Shown here piece after piece: positions 43,152-54,000 of a stretch of DNA of 64,000 nucleotides. This stretch comes from Chryseobacterium sp. OSA05B (GTDB taxonomy: Bacteria > Bacteroidota > Bacteroidia > Flavobacteriales > Weeksellaceae). The notes below the pieces were generated by a model. That model searched no databases, had not been told where the DNA came from, and saw nothing but the letters and a program-made list of their open reading frames with translations. The DNA lies in contig NZ_JAHXYH010000007.1 in NCBI RefSeq assembly GCF_019970065.1, positions 62,001 to 126,000 on the forward strand. Direction: 5' to 3'. The translations under genes were made by a program, and so were the position numbers. Positions within the stretch are counted from its first letter, which is position 1, and each line of letters starts with the position of its first letter.

Positions 43152-43742
43152 TTAGATAACAGTTCCTCCTTTTTCCTGAAAATCTTTCTTAACGCGTGCA
43201 TATCTTTCTAAATCTATCGGTCTGGAAGCGTTTTCTATAATACTTGACTTAAAGCCTAAATCCAAGGCATCATGGGCTGTATAATACACACAATAATCGG
43301 CGGCTACTCCGCAAACGGCCACCTCGGTAACGCCCCGTCCTTTAAGATAGTCGGCCATACCTGTAGATTTTTTTCTGCCATTATCAAAAAAGCCACTGTA
43401 GCTGTCAATTTCTTTATCCATTCCTTTTCTAAAAATAGCCTCAACAGCATCTGTTAAAAGCTCCGGAACCAGCTCTGCTCCTTTTGTTCCCTGGATGCAG
43501 TGCTCCGGCCACAATACCTGGTTCAGTCCGTTTAATGATATTTCTTCAAACGGTTCCTTCCCCGGATGAGACGTAACGAAACTTTTGTGACCTCTGGGGT
43601 GCCAATCCTGTGTGGCTACCACTAAATCATATTTTGACTGTAAGTCGTTGATTATTTGTACAATTTCATCACCCTGGTTAACGGCTAAAGCGCCTCCCGG
43701 CAAAAAATCATACTGTACATCGATAATAATTAAAGCGTTCAT
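43152..43742 (-). CDS. pncA: Nicotinamidase/pyrazinamidase
   Basis: 196 residues. It hydrolyses nicotinamide to nicotinate in NAD salvage. The catalytic triad is D8, K106 (FRKG) and C151 (GVAADYCV), and the metal site is D46, H48 and H81 (TQDWHPRGHKSF, WPEHCIQGT). The substrate pocket phrase DSYSGFFDNG is present. Length and motifs match the bacterial PncA family closely. The ATG at 43742 is the only sensible start. A TATCAC-N6-GTGATA inverted repeat lies 45 bases upstream. Confidence 0.95.
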   Translation of the reverse strand: MNALIIIDVQYDFLPGGALAVNQGDEIVQIINDLQSKYDLVVATQDWHPRGHKSFVTSHPGKEPFEEISLNGLNQVLWPEHCIQGTKGAELVPELLTDAVEAIFRKGMDKEIDSYSGFFDNGRKKSTGMADYLKGRGVTEVAVCGVAADYCVYYTAHDALDLGFKSSIIENASRPIDLERYARVKKDFQEKGGTVI

Positions 43743-43787
43743 AATAAAGGTTATATGTTATTAGTTTATTTAGTGTGCGCGTTAAAA

Positions 43788-43805
43788 TATCACACATTAG
43801 TGATA
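43788..43805. promoter_or_regulatory. Inverted repeat TATCAC-N6-GTGATA upstream of pncA
   Basis: Six-base perfect arms around ACATTA, 45 bases upstream of the pncA start. It has the layout of a dimeric-regulator site; no protein is identified. The rest of the gap (43743-44007) shows nothing else. Confidence 0.35.
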
Positions 43806-44007
43806 CGTATTCCAAAAAATAAGACAGTTCACGCCCAGATCCGAAAAGAAATAACAAATCTTGAACCCGGCGGCCTGCCAGGAACAAATTTAATTATTAT
43901 TTCCATATATGGTGATTTTTTTTAATGACAAATTGAAAATACATTATCAATGTATTGAACTGTATTTAAAATGGTTTATAATTTCATCATTTTAATCAAA
44001 AAAAAAG

Positions 44008-44037
44008 ACCGCACCACTAGAAATCTAATGGTGCGGT
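44008..44037 (-). terminator. Terminator of the gnd-zwf-pgl operon
   Basis: ACCGCACCATTAGA and TCTAGTGGTGCGGT pair with one mismatch, followed on the minus strand by CTTTTTTTTT, 23 bases after the pgl stop. Confidence 0.85.
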
Positions 44038-44059
44038 ATAGTATTAAGGGTATGGTCTT

Positions 44060-44770
44060 TTAGCCTTTCGCTTTTTCATCAGTGAAAAACTGGAAACCTT
44101 CTTTTTTCTCAATAAGTTGTAATGGGTATACTTTTGGATTGTACTCCCCATTTAATACTTCATTCAAAGCATGCTTTTTCGACTCGCCGAATGCAATAAC
44201 CAGTATATTTTCAGCTTTATTAATCAATGGTGCTGTCAGTGTGATTCTGAACATTTCCTGAGGCTTCAGATAATAAGCGGACACCCACTTTTCCTGTTCA
44301 TCCAAAACAGCCTCACCCGGAAACAGAGAAGCCGTATGACCATCATCTCCCATTCCTAAAAGGATAAAATCGAAAACTCCTTCATCCCCAAGAACATTTT
44401 TAATCTGTTCTTCATACTTTGCAGCATAATCTTCAGGAAGTATTCCGTCTTCATACATTGAGAAAATCTGGTCTTTATTAACTGGGACTTTATTCAGAAG
44501 TGTCTCGAAAGTCATTCTTGCATTGCTTTTATCATCATCCAAAGGAACCCATCGTTCATCCACCCAGAAAAAGTAGAGTTTGTTCCACTCAATTTTACCG
44601 GCATATTCCTCAGTCGCCAGCAAATTAAAAATGGCTTTAGGAGAGGAACCTCCACTTAATGCCACTACAAAACGGTCCTTTTTCTGAATCGATTGATTGG
44701 AAAGATCCACAAAGGTATCCGCTGCTTTTTTATATAATTTATCCAGATCGTCAAATATTGTGATATTCAT
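44060..44770 (-). CDS. pgl: 6-phosphogluconolactonase (DevB type)
   Basis: 236 residues. It hydrolyses 6-phosphogluconolactone, the second step of the oxidative pentose phosphate pathway. Family motifs are FVVALSGGSSPKAIFNLLA (about 33-51), LYFFWVDERWVPLDDDKSNA (about 65-84) and FDFILLGMGDDGHTASLFPG (about 133-152). It is the last gene of the operon, 25 bases after zwf. With gnd and zwf beside it the assignment is secure. Confidence 0.95.
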   Translation of the reverse strand: MNITIFDDLDKLYKKAADTFVDLSNQSIQKKDRFVVALSGGSSPKAIFNLLATEEYAGKIEWNKLYFFWVDERWVPLDDDKSNARMTFETLLNKVPVNKDQIFSMYEDGILPEDYAAKYEEQIKNVLGDEGVFDFILLGMGDDGHTASLFPGEAVLDEQEKWVSAYYLKPQEMFRITLTAPLINKAENILVIAFGESKKHALNEVLNGEYNPKVYPLQLIEKKEGFQFFTDEKAKG

Positions 44771-44795
44771 TTTTTGTCTTATTTAAATTTATATT

Positions 44796-46277
44796 TTACA
44801 CCCAGTTGTGCCCCTGTCTTTCCACCAGTGCAATACTCTCTTTCGGCCCCCAGCTACCTGCTTCATAGTTGGGAAAAGATGCATCTTTATTATCTCCCCA
44901 GGCCTCCTGTATGGTTTTGACAACATCCCAGGCTTCTTCTACCTGATCGGAACGCATAAATAAGGTAAGGTCTCCTATAAGCGCGTCCAGCAATAATGTT
45001 TCGTAAGCTTCAGGCGTATCTTCCTGGCAGGCAAAATTGTCAAAAATCATTTCAACAGGCTTTAAAACCAATGAAAGTCCCGGTTTTTTAGCCATAAACT
45101 GCAGGCGGATATCCATCAAAGGCTGAATATTGATAATCAACCTGTTGGCCGATAAATGTTGTGAACTTTCAGAAAATGTGGAATGCGGAAGCGGTTTAAA
45201 CTGAATCGTTATATAAGAATGCTTCTCTTTCATTTTTTTCCCTGTACGAACGTAGAAAGGAACATCCTGCCATCTTTCATTATCCAGATAGAATTTTACA
45301 GCTGCGAAAGTCTCCGTATTGGAATCTCTGGCAATACCATCTTCCTGACGGTAGCCTTTAGCCTCCACTCCATTGACAGTTCCTTTTCCGTACTGTCCTC
45401 TTACGGCATAATGATCAACCTGATCAGCAGAAATTCTGCGAATCGACTTCAGCACATCCACTTTACGGTCTCTGATCTCACCGGATTCCAGTGAAGCCGG
45501 TGGTTCCATCGCAACCATACACAGGATCTGCAACAAGTGATTCTGAATCATATCCTTAAGCGCTCCGGTCTGCTCATAGAAAGCACCTCTTGTTTCAACG
45601 CCTACCTCTTCGGCAACCGTAATTTGCACTGATTCTATATGTTTACAATCCCATAACGGCTCGAAAATGGAATTTCCAAATCTGAACGCCAATATATTCT
45701 GCACGGTTTCTTTCCCCAGATAATGATCGATACGGTAGATTTGCTCTTCTTCAAAAGTCTCGGCCAGCAAACTGTTCAGCTCGATTGCGGACTGTTTATC
45801 ATGACCGAATGGCTTCTCGATAATAATGCGGTCTTTTTTAGCATCAGAAGCCAATGATGAATTTTTGATATGATTGGAAATGGTGGAAACAAAATCAGGC
45901 CCGATTGATAAATAAAACAACCGGTTTCCTCTTGTTCCGTAAACTTTGTCAAAATCCTCCAGTTTCTCTCGTAGATTTTTGTAAGAACTTTCCTCATCAA
46001 GCTGATGCTGAAAGTAAGTAATGTGGGCCTGAAAACCTGCCCAATCTTCTGTAGTTATCTTTTTCCTTGAGAAATTTTCAAGATTTTCCCTGATGTAATT
46101 TTTAAAATATTCGTTGGTATTATCTGCTCTTCCCAATGCCAGGATATTAAAACCTTTAGGCATCCTGCCATCGATGTACAGATTATAAAAAGCCGGAAAA
46201 AGTTTTCTCTTCGCCAGATCTCCTGTAGCACCAAAAATAATGATCGTAGTTGGTTTCAGGACTTTATTTTCATTCAT
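44796..46277 (-). CDS. zwf: Glucose-6-phosphate 1-dehydrogenase
   Basis: 493 residues from the ATG at 46277; a longer frame to 46310 would overlap gnd. It catalyses NADP-dependent oxidation of glucose-6-phosphate. The nucleotide-binding motif is FGATGDLAKRKLFPA (15-29), the substrate-binding active-site motif RIDHYLGKE (182-190) contains the catalytic His, and EKPFGHD occurs near 154-160. Length is normal. It sits 11 bases after gnd and 25 before pgl. Confidence 0.97.
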   Translation of the reverse strand: MNENKVLKPTTIIIFGATGDLAKRKLFPAFYNLYIDGRMPKGFNILALGRADNTNEYFKNYIRENLENFSRKKITTEDWAGFQAHITYFQHQLDEESSYKNLREKLEDFDKVYGTRGNRLFYLSIGPDFVSTISNHIKNSSLASDAKKDRIIIEKPFGHDKQSAIELNSLLAETFEEEQIYRIDHYLGKETVQNILAFRFGNSIFEPLWDCKHIESVQITVAEEVGVETRGAFYEQTGALKDMIQNHLLQILCMVAMEPPASLESGEIRDRKVDVLKSIRRISADQVDHYAVRGQYGKGTVNGVEAKGYRQEDGIARDSNTETFAAVKFYLDNERWQDVPFYVRTGKKMKEKHSYITIQFKPLPHSTFSESSQHLSANRLIINIQPLMDIRLQFMAKKPGLSLVLKPVEMIFDNFACQEDTPEAYETLLLDALIGDLTLFMRSDQVEEAWDVVKTIQEAWGDNKDASFPNYEAGSWGPKESIALVERQGHNWV

Positions 46278-46288
46278 TTTTCCCAATT

Positions 46289-47707
46289 TTAATCGTTTGC
46301 AGTTTGCCATGACGTGTGAAAAACACCTTCCCTGTCCGTACGTTGATACGTGTGTGCTCCGAAATAATCACGCTGAGCCTGAATCAGGTTAACCGGCAGA
46401 GATTCGGTAGTATACGCATCAAAATACCCCAGGGCAGTCTGAATTCCTAAACTTGAAATTCCGTTTGAAGCGGCAAAAGCAGCCGTTTTTCGTAATGATT
46501 TTATTTTTTCTTTAACGATCAAGGAAATATCCTGATCCAGTAAAATATTGGACAAAAGAGGATCTTTGGTATATGCGGAATAAAATTTCTCCAACAGAAC
46601 CGAACGGATGATACATCCTCCCCTCCAGATTTTCACCACATCTTTTAACGGAATCTGAAAACTATATTCTTCGGAAGCTTTTACCAGTAATGCCAAACCT
46701 TGTGCATAGCTGATCAACGTCGCCAGATATAAAGCATCACCCACTTCTTTAATGAATAATTCTGTATTTTCCGGGCTTGCAATTTCTTTTTCTGCATACA
46801 GCTGAGAAGCCTGAACTCTCTCTTCTTTATAGGCTGATAAAATTCTTGAAGTTACAGCAATATCAATAGTCGGGATAGAAACTCCAATTTCCATGGCCTG
46901 CTCAGAGGTCCATTTTCCGGTTCCTTTGGCTCCTGCTTTATCTAAGATCTGATCTACAAGATAACCGTCTGTCAACGAATCTTTCTGCTGAAAAATATCT
47001 CTTGTGATCTCGATCAGGAATGAATTCATTTCACCATTATTCCATTCTTTGAAAACCTGATATAATTGGTCGTTATTTAAATTGGCTCCTCTTTTCAACA
47101 AATCATATGCTTCGCTGATGAGCTGCATAATCGCATATTCAATTCCGTTGTGAACCATTTTCACATAGTTCCCGGCGGAGTCTTTTCCCATATAAGCTGT
47201 ACACGCTTCATCGCCTACTTTGGCTGAAATGGCTTCCAGCATAGGCTGAATAAGATGGAAAGCTTCCAGATCTCCACCCGGCATGATGCTTGGTCCTGTC
47301 CTGGCTCCTTTTTCACCTCCGGAAACTCCCATTCCCATAAAATGAAGATTTTTTGCAGCCAAATCCGCGACACGTCTGTTGGTATCTTTGAAATAAGAAT
47401 TACCTGCATCAATAACGATATCTCCCTTGCTTAAAAGCGGCGTAATACTTTCCAGTACCGCATCAACGGGTTTTCCTGCAGGAACCATAAGAATGATTTT
47501 CCTGGGCGTTTCCAAAGCAGATACAAAATCTTCCATGGTACCCGTTCCTTTTACTTTCATCTCTGAAGTGGCGCCGTCCTGTAGTTCTTTTACTTTCTCT
47601 CCATCAAGATCAAATCCGGCGATAGAAAAGCCGTTATCGGCAATATTATAAAGAAGATTGCGCCCCATTACTCCAAGGCCAATCATTCCGTAATCGTATC
47701 TTTCCAT
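46289..47707 (-). CDS. gnd: 6-phosphogluconate dehydrogenase (decarboxylating)
   Basis: 472 residues. It oxidises 6-phosphogluconate to ribulose-5-phosphate with NADPH formation. The Rossmann motif is GLGVMGRNLLYN (7-18). Family signatures are MVPAGKPVDAVLESI, GNSYFKDTNRR, GMGVSGGEKGARTGPSIMPG and KMVHNGIEYAIMQLI with the catalytic Lys. The C-terminal LIQAQRDYFGAHTYQR is intact. First gene of the gnd-zwf-pgl operon. Confidence 0.97.
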   Translation of the reverse strand: MERYDYGMIGLGVMGRNLLYNIADNGFSIAGFDLDGEKVKELQDGATSEMKVKGTGTMEDFVSALETPRKIILMVPAGKPVDAVLESITPLLSKGDIVIDAGNSYFKDTNRRVADLAAKNLHFMGMGVSGGEKGARTGPSIMPGGDLEAFHLIQPMLEAISAKVGDEACTAYMGKDSAGNYVKMVHNGIEYAIMQLISEAYDLLKRGANLNNDQLYQVFKEWNNGEMNSFLIEITRDIFQQKDSLTDGYLVDQILDKAGAKGTGKWTSEQAMEIGVSIPTIDIAVTSRILSAYKEERVQASQLYAEKEIASPENTELFIKEVGDALYLATLISYAQGLALLVKASEEYSFQIPLKDVVKIWRGGCIIRSVLLEKFYSAYTKDPLLSNILLDQDISLIVKEKIKSLRKTAAFAASNGISSLGIQTALGYFDAYTTESLPVNLIQAQRDYFGAHTYQRTDREGVFHTSWQTAND

Positions 47708-48006
47708 TTACTTTTTAATATGAATTCTGTTATACAGAGAATAAAATTACGTAAATGCCTATCAGGAAAAAAATAAATGGATAGAAAAAAATTCGTTAAA
47801 AAAAGAAGGCACAAACTCCTGAATTAAAATCAACCGTCTTAAACCTCATAAACAGCACAATATCAACAATATAAAAACAAGCTATTTTAGAAAATTCACT
47901 AAATAAGGATTTTTATAATTAATTTCATTGAAATGATCAAAAGTGACTATTCATTCAATTCAAAAAACAATAATGAAAGCGTCTTCATCAAAAGCATAAC
48001 AAAAAC
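47708..48006. other. Upstream region of the gnd operon
   Basis: About 300 bases of AT-rich DNA that must contain the operon promoter. No exact TAnnTTTG box is found close to the gnd start, and there is no credible small gene. Confidence 0.3.
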
Positions 48007-48036
48007 AAAAGCCAAACAATGTGTTGTTTGGCTTTT
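48007..48036 (-). terminator. Hairpin terminator after the POTRA/barrel gene
   Basis: AAAAGCCAAACAA-TGTG-TTGTTTGGCTTTT forms a 13-bp perfect stem with T tracts on both strands, 107 bases after the stop codon at 48143. Confidence 0.75.
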
Positions 48037-48142
48037 ATTTTTATTAGTTGTTATTTATGATGATCGGGAAATACATACCGGTACATCGGTAATCATTTTC
48101 TCATTTGCGTTCAGATTAAATACAACTTCAAAGAATTCATGA

Positions 48143-49945
48143 TCAGTTTCCAAAATTGACGAAGTGAGGAATATCTGTTGTAAAACCGTTCATCGGCAGA
48201 ATATTATTACGGTTGCTGTTAAAATCAAAAACCGAATTATTATCGAAAGGAACACGTGGATAATAGGTGAAAGAAATTTGAATCCTGTTGAAAACCAAGA
48301 ACGGGTTATTGATTAAAACACCCACGCCTATTTTGGTGTTGGCAGTGGTTTTAAGCAGCTTATCATCAGGCATTCCCAACCAGCCTACAGCGGCAGTTAA
48401 GTATGGACTGAAATGAAAGTTCTTCCATGTTTTATTGACAAAGAGCTGAAGCTGGTATCTTAAAACCAATTTTTTAGTTCCTATAAAATCTGAATTGTAA
48501 ACAGGGAATTCGTCAGCAGCAGAAAGATTGATCCTGTCTTTATAAGAATAATTATGCTGTGGATTTCCCAATGCTAAAGTCGGGGAAAAGAAATGTCTTG
48601 CTTTGGCAAATTTCCAGTCCATAAGATTGGTAAAATACGTTCCATCCAAACGGAAAGATTCGCGATTTTGGCTGTTTTCATTAAAAAATCTTCCAAACTC
48701 AGCTTTCACATTGAAATAACCGATCTTTATAAAATTACCATACGACGCTGAAACGCCCACATAAGGCATCACGTCTTTACTTCTTGATAAAGCTCCGGCA
48801 GTCAGATTAACGGTATTTCCGTACGCTACATCCTCCGGCAAATCATATTGAAAAATATTCTTCTGAACTGAGAAATTTCTGCGAATGAATCCTACAGACA
48901 TCAGAAAACTGCTATAAGAGCTAAAATACTGATACTGGTCGATTCCGGGGCTGTCTTTGTATTGATAATTCTGGAATCTTCCTATTAAGGCAATATTACT
49001 GTTGACCCTTTCTTTAGAATCAGAAGAAACGGGAATCTGATAACCGCCCCATAAATCCTGGCTGTACACCTTGATTTGTACTTCCGGAAATTTAGTATCC
49101 TGAGCGGTCGGGAGTGCCACATTCCGCATGAAATATTCGAATGTAAATCCACCGGCCCATTTCGTCAGGGGTGAGAAAAAATCTCTTCTGACATTCAAAT
49201 TGATTCTTTCATTTCTCAAAAAATCTCTTTCTCCCAGAATCTGAGCGTTGATATAAGAACCCCAGAGGTTATATGCAGTGTAACTTCCTAACAGATAATC
49301 CTGTTTTTCTTTGGAATCGTTTCTATACAGCAAATTCAATTCGTGGCCTAATCCCAACATATTTTCTTCGGTAACGCCCAAGCCTATTTTACTTCCTGAA
49401 TAACTGACTCTGGGTTTTAAACTCCATGAATCCAGGACTTTTACCACCACATCAATAGAATCCTTGCTGGATGTACTGTCGGAAACGCTGATATTAACCC
49501 TGTTAATAAAAGGCATGGTTCTCAGCAAACGCTCAGATTCGTAGAGTTTCTGGGCATTGTACTCCTCGCCTTCCTTAAAAAGCAAATAATTATTAACGGT
49601 TGTATCTCTTGTATTGGCATGAAGGTGATTGGTGAACCAGTCATACCATTTGGTTTTTTCTTTTTTCTCTTTCGAACCGTATCCAAAGGGGTCAATGGTT
49701 TCTATCCTAATATTTCTGATGTGTTTTCCGTTATGAGTTTCCTGCAATAATTTCTCCGTGGTTGTCCTAACCGATGCGGAATCTGCTTGTCTTCGAAATA
49801 TAAAACGGTGGATGAATTTGGTCACTTTCGTTTTATCTGAAAAGTTCTCTATTTTGTAATAAAGCGAATCCTTTTTCTCCTGCGCATTCAGAAGAGAAAA
49901 GCCACATAAAAGGAAAATTGAAACTGCAAGTAGTTTATTCGTCAT
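48143..49945 (-). CDS. Outer-membrane beta-barrel protein with POTRA-like domain
   Basis: 600 residues from the ATG at 49945, which starts the signal peptide MTNKLLAVSIFLLCGFSLLNAQ; a longer frame to 50038 adds an implausible extension. Residues about 110-195 resemble a POTRA domain (FKEGEEYNAQKLYESERLLR, then DVVVKVLDSWSLKP). The rest is a beta-barrel with alternating aromatic strands, ending IPHFVNFGN. The layout is BamA/TamA/ShlB-like, but the single POTRA-like region and the weak C-terminal signature leave the role open: outer-membrane assembly, secretion or lipid transport. Confidence 0.78.
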   Translation of the reverse strand: MTNKLLAVSIFLLCGFSLLNAQEKKDSLYYKIENFSDKTKVTKFIHRFIFRRQADSASVRTTTEKLLQETHNGKHIRNIRIETIDPFGYGSKEKKEKTKWYDWFTNHLHANTRDTTVNNYLLFKEGEEYNAQKLYESERLLRTMPFINRVNISVSDSTSSKDSIDVVVKVLDSWSLKPRVSYSGSKIGLGVTEENMLGLGHELNLLYRNDSKEKQDYLLGSYTAYNLWGSYINAQILGERDFLRNERINLNVRRDFFSPLTKWAGGFTFEYFMRNVALPTAQDTKFPEVQIKVYSQDLWGGYQIPVSSDSKERVNSNIALIGRFQNYQYKDSPGIDQYQYFSSYSSFLMSVGFIRRNFSVQKNIFQYDLPEDVAYGNTVNLTAGALSRSKDVMPYVGVSASYGNFIKIGYFNVKAEFGRFFNENSQNRESFRLDGTYFTNLMDWKFAKARHFFSPTLALGNPQHNYSYKDRINLSAADEFPVYNSDFIGTKKLVLRYQLQLFVNKTWKNFHFSPYLTAAVGWLGMPDDKLLKTTANTKIGVGVLINNPFLVFNRIQISFTYYPRVPFDNNSVFDFNSNRNNILPMNGFTTDIPHFVNFGN

Positions 49946-50377
49946 AATTAAAGAATTCGATAAAGCTTTTGATATCAATTTGCAAGCCAATAGAAGCAAA
50001 AAATGAGGTTTTAACGTAAAAAATAAACTAGGTACCACAAAGCAGATTATATTTTACAGGCCTGACTTGTGATTAAGCTGCTGAATATGAAATTATTTTA
50101 GATTGAAACCTAAATATTTTTGCGCTAATTACCATTATGACACAGTTAAAACAGGATTAATCAAATCATTTATTAGAGGTAAGCTTCTTTTTTTTGGTCT
50201 TATTATTGAATAAGTTTTTAGTATCAATTCTCTTATTTGAGTGTATAAGCAAAATTCGGCAGACCTTAGATTGGTTCACCTCTATTTATCAGCATTATTC
50301 ATTTATAAGACGTATCCTTCACCTCAATCTTAATACCAGTAAACAGCAATAAAGTTTAATCATTAAATATCACTATT
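49946..50377. other. 432-base divergent intergenic region
   Basis: Contains a plus-strand TATTTTTG box at 50115-50122 without a matching -33. No RNA gene or ORF is supported. Confidence 0.3.
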
Positions 50378-50755
50378 ATGGAAACTAAAGAAATTTCAAG
50401 AATTGCTCTTGGTGCATTTTTGATCACTGCAGGTATAGGTCATCTTACCTTTGCAAGAAGACAATTTCAGGCTCAGGTACCGGATTGGGTTCCTTTAAAG
50501 AAAGATGACACCGTTGTTTATTCGGGAATAGCTGAAATTCTTCTGGGTACGGCCATTATTGCAACTCCTAAAAAACACCGAAAAACTGTAGGTCAGGTTG
50601 TAGCAACATTTTTTGCTGCGGTTCTTCCCGGAAATATTGCTCAGTACAAAAACAGGAAAGATTCTTTCGGACTTAATACGGATAATCAAAGATTGGCCAG
50701 GCTTTTCATGCAGGCTCCCCTAATTGCCTGGGCTTTGAAATCTACGGATGAGTAA
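50378..50755 (+). CDS. DoxX-like small membrane protein
   Basis: 125 residues with about three transmembrane segments: RIALGAFLITAGIGHLTF (8-25), VYSGIAEILLGTAIIATP (48-65) and VGQVVATFFAAVLPGNIAQ (72-90). The AGIGHLTFARRQFQAQVPDW pattern is typical of DoxX-like proteins, which are usually small quinone or redox-associated membrane proteins of uncertain function. No partner gene is next to it. Confidence 0.8.
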   Translation: METKEISRIALGAFLITAGIGHLTFARRQFQAQVPDWVPLKKDDTVVYSGIAEILLGTAIIATPKKHRKTVGQVVATFFAAVLPGNIAQYKNRKDSFGLNTDNQRLARLFMQAPLIAWALKSTDE

Positions 50756-50987
50756 AAGCCAGTAAATATGACGATTTAAACGGGTAAATATAGCTGAAGA
50801 CAGCATTTTTCAACACTGATTAAGATAACCAATTTTTAGTCAGTATCCTTACTGGTAATTATATTATCGTATCCACTTCTTTAATACATTTTTTCCTTTT
50901 ACATATCCTTTTCCACCTTCCTTTAAATTCTTTAAAAAAAAGAACAAAAATTCATTTATGATTATTTAATTTTTATTTTTTCATCTA

Positions 50988-50995
50988 TATCTTTG
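50988..50995 (+). promoter_or_regulatory. -7 box TATCTTTG of the sensor kinase gene
   Basis: Exact TAnnTTTG match ending 22 bases before the TTG start at 51018. No -33 TTG is seen. Confidence 0.42.
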
Positions 50996-51017
50996 TCTCA
51001 CCTTTAAATGATAAGAT

Positions 51018-54000
51018 TTGCGTAAAAATAATCTCTTAATCTTGATTTTTATTTTTTTTAAAGTTTATAGTCAGAGATATAATATTCAATTATATAACAC
51101 AGACAACGGACTTCCACAAAACAGTGTAAAAGATATCATAAAAGATAAATACGGATTTATCTGGCTGACCACCGAAAATGGAATTGTAAGATATGATGGC
51201 ATAAATTTTCTGGTTTATAAGAATTTTCCTTTAAACAGTCAGCGCTTCACTTATTTCTATGGTTCTTCTGAAAAGGACAGTATTTTCACTAATGGTGACT
51301 ATGGCAATACCATCCTTCTGCATGAAAAAAAAACGGCAATCTTTAAAAATAACCAAAGCAATCAAAATTTTATTTCTTACAATCATAATGATTATCTCCT
51401 GTATGGTTCCAATTACAACTATGGTGCTTCTCCGGATATCAACTATTATATGAAGCTAAAAAAAGGGATGTATTATATAAAAGAAAATTCCTTACTCTAC
51501 AGACCCTACCTGGCCAAAAAAAAGGAAAACCTTGCCATAAAAGCATTCTACAAGAATATTATCAGAATTTTCGCAATTGATGAGTCGATATTTTATTTGG
51601 ATTTTAAAAATCATCAGGTAAATCAGATAGAAAAAGGAAAAATGGTCAATAACCAAAATATTCCGCTACTTACCGATATCAAAAGTAAAATTTTTTGGAG
51701 CCAAATCAATAATCAGGTTTTTATTCTCAATGAAAACACCCTTTACACCTGTCATAACAAAAATGGGCAGCTGAAAATAGGTAAGCTCATTGAGATGAAT
51801 AATGATATCAATAAAGATAATCTGTGCAGTATTTATTATGATGAATTTTACAAAAAACTTTATCTGGGAAGCAGTACGGAGGGGCTACAAATTATAAGTT
51901 TTTCAGAATTTATGACCTCCAAAAATTACGAATCAAAATCTCCTTCCGTATTTTATTCCACATTACCCTACGATAACTCTTCCGTAATCACGCCGGTTGG
52001 GGAGATTTACAACAGAAACGGACTGGTAAAAAAACTTCATTTTAAAGATGTCATTTCATTTTTTATGGGTTATGACGAAAACGCCAACATTATCCTCAGA
52101 AAAGAAGGAGATGCCATCATGTATCAAAAAGAAAATTTTTACACCCGCTCTACTTCTATCCCGATAAAGGATTTTTTTTTGGCTGATTTTTTCTTCGACG
52201 AAACCAGATATTATGCACTTATTGTAAAACCTAAAAAAAAAGGTACAAAAGGCTATTACGGAATGCTTGCAGTGTATAAAGGGAAATCCTTTTCTTCAAT
52301 AGATAAAAAAATCATCTTTAGTGATGAGCCAACGAAATTTATCCGTCTTGACCAGAATAACATCCTGGTTGGTACCATAAAAGGTTTGTACAAAGTATCA
52401 CTGAAAACAAATAAAGTATACAATTTAACCCTCAAAAAAGATATATCCGTCCGTAGTATCATACAATCCAGAAATGGGAACTTCTGGATAACAACGATAG
52501 GAAAAGGATTTTATCTGCTCAAAGGAAACCGACTGATTAAAATGCCTTATGATACTAATGGTAACATTTCATCATCACACACTATACTGGAAGACAGGAA
52601 TGGTTTTTTTTGGATCCCTACCAATAACGGACTCTATAAAACATCAGAAACCCAACTTTTAAAATATGCTGATGATCATAAAAGCAAAGTAAATTATTAT
52701 CGATATTCAAAAGATTCGGGTTTTAATACGAATGAATTTAATGGAGGAGGTAATACATCCGGTAATCAATTAAAAAATGGCGAGTTCGTTCTTCCTTCAT
52801 TAAATGGTCTGGTTTTTTTTGATCCTCTTAAAGTTAAAAATTATTACCCCCAAAATATATACATCGAAAGAGCTCTTATTGATAATCGGGAACTTTATTT
52901 TAAAAATACTTTATATATCAATCAGGAAGCTGACCGCACCGAAGTATTAATTGATGTCCCCTATTACGCAAACCCTGACAATGTGATCATAGAGGCAAAA
53001 CTGAACGACACCCCTCAAAAAAAATGGCAGCTTATAGGTAAAGACAGGAAATTCTATATTTCTAATCTGGGACATGGAAATTATACATTCATGGTAAGAA
53101 TGCTTGTGAATGATCGTGGGAAATATGTCTATAAAAAAATAAATATTATTATTCCGCCTTATTTTTATCAGACTCTTTGGTTTAAAGTAATAGCTGTTTC
53201 AACCCTTTTACTGATATTAAATTTTCTGATCAGATGGCGAATCAGCTTTCTTAAAAAGAAAAATTATGAGCTGGAGGGAATAGTCAACCTTCGAACAAAA
53301 AACCTTTCTGACACGGTAGAAAAATTAGAAGAGACCAAAATACAGCTCCATAATGAGATTGAACAACAGAAAAAGCTCATTGGTACCATTACCCACGATA
53401 TTACTACTCCGATAAAATTCATTGCTCTTACCGCAAAAGAAGTGCTGGAAAATAAAGATTTTGATCAACACCGGGCAGAAAAGATACTTACTTCCATCTA
53501 TAAGTCATCGGATCAGCTGTATAATTTTACAATGACATTAAAAGAATATGCGGACATCTACAGTCATAGGTCTGATACAATAGAATCTTATTCTCTTTAT
53601 CATCTTATTGAAGAAAAAATAATCCTTTTTAATCCTATTGCAGACAACCATAATACAGCAATTATAAATAATACAGATCCCTATTTATCTACAAATATCA
53701 GTAAAAATATCCTGGCCGTTATTCTCCATAACCTGCTGGATAATTCTGTAAAATACACGAAAAGCGGCACCATTACCATACATAATACCACTGAAAATGA
53801 AAATACTATTTTATGGATTACAGATACGGGTATTGGGATGGATGAACAAAAAATAGAATACTATACCAGACTTCAGGACAATATTGAAAATGAAAAATTA
53901 TTACTCCAGAAATATGGTATGGGGCTACATCTCGTATTGCAGTTGCTACAAATGATTGAAAGTAAAATTGTCTTTAAAAAAAGTGCAGTTCAGGGCACTT

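Noticed and set aside
46278..46310. Longer zwf start overlapping gnd
   Set aside because: The ATG at 46277 gives the normal N-terminus just before the GATGDL motif; the extension overlaps the gnd coding end.
47933..48142. Plus-strand 69-codon frame beside the gnd operon
   Set aside because: It spans the perfect hairpin at 48007-48036 and has no coding-like composition.
48055..48153. Minus-strand 33-codon frame after the barrel gene (LETDHEFFEVVFNLNANEK)
   Set aside because: Reads like coding sequence but has only a TTG start, overlaps the barrel stop and ends in a serine tail; too weak to call.
49946..50038. N-terminal extension of the POTRA/barrel protein
   Set aside because: It would place extra residues before a clear signal peptide that starts at 49945.
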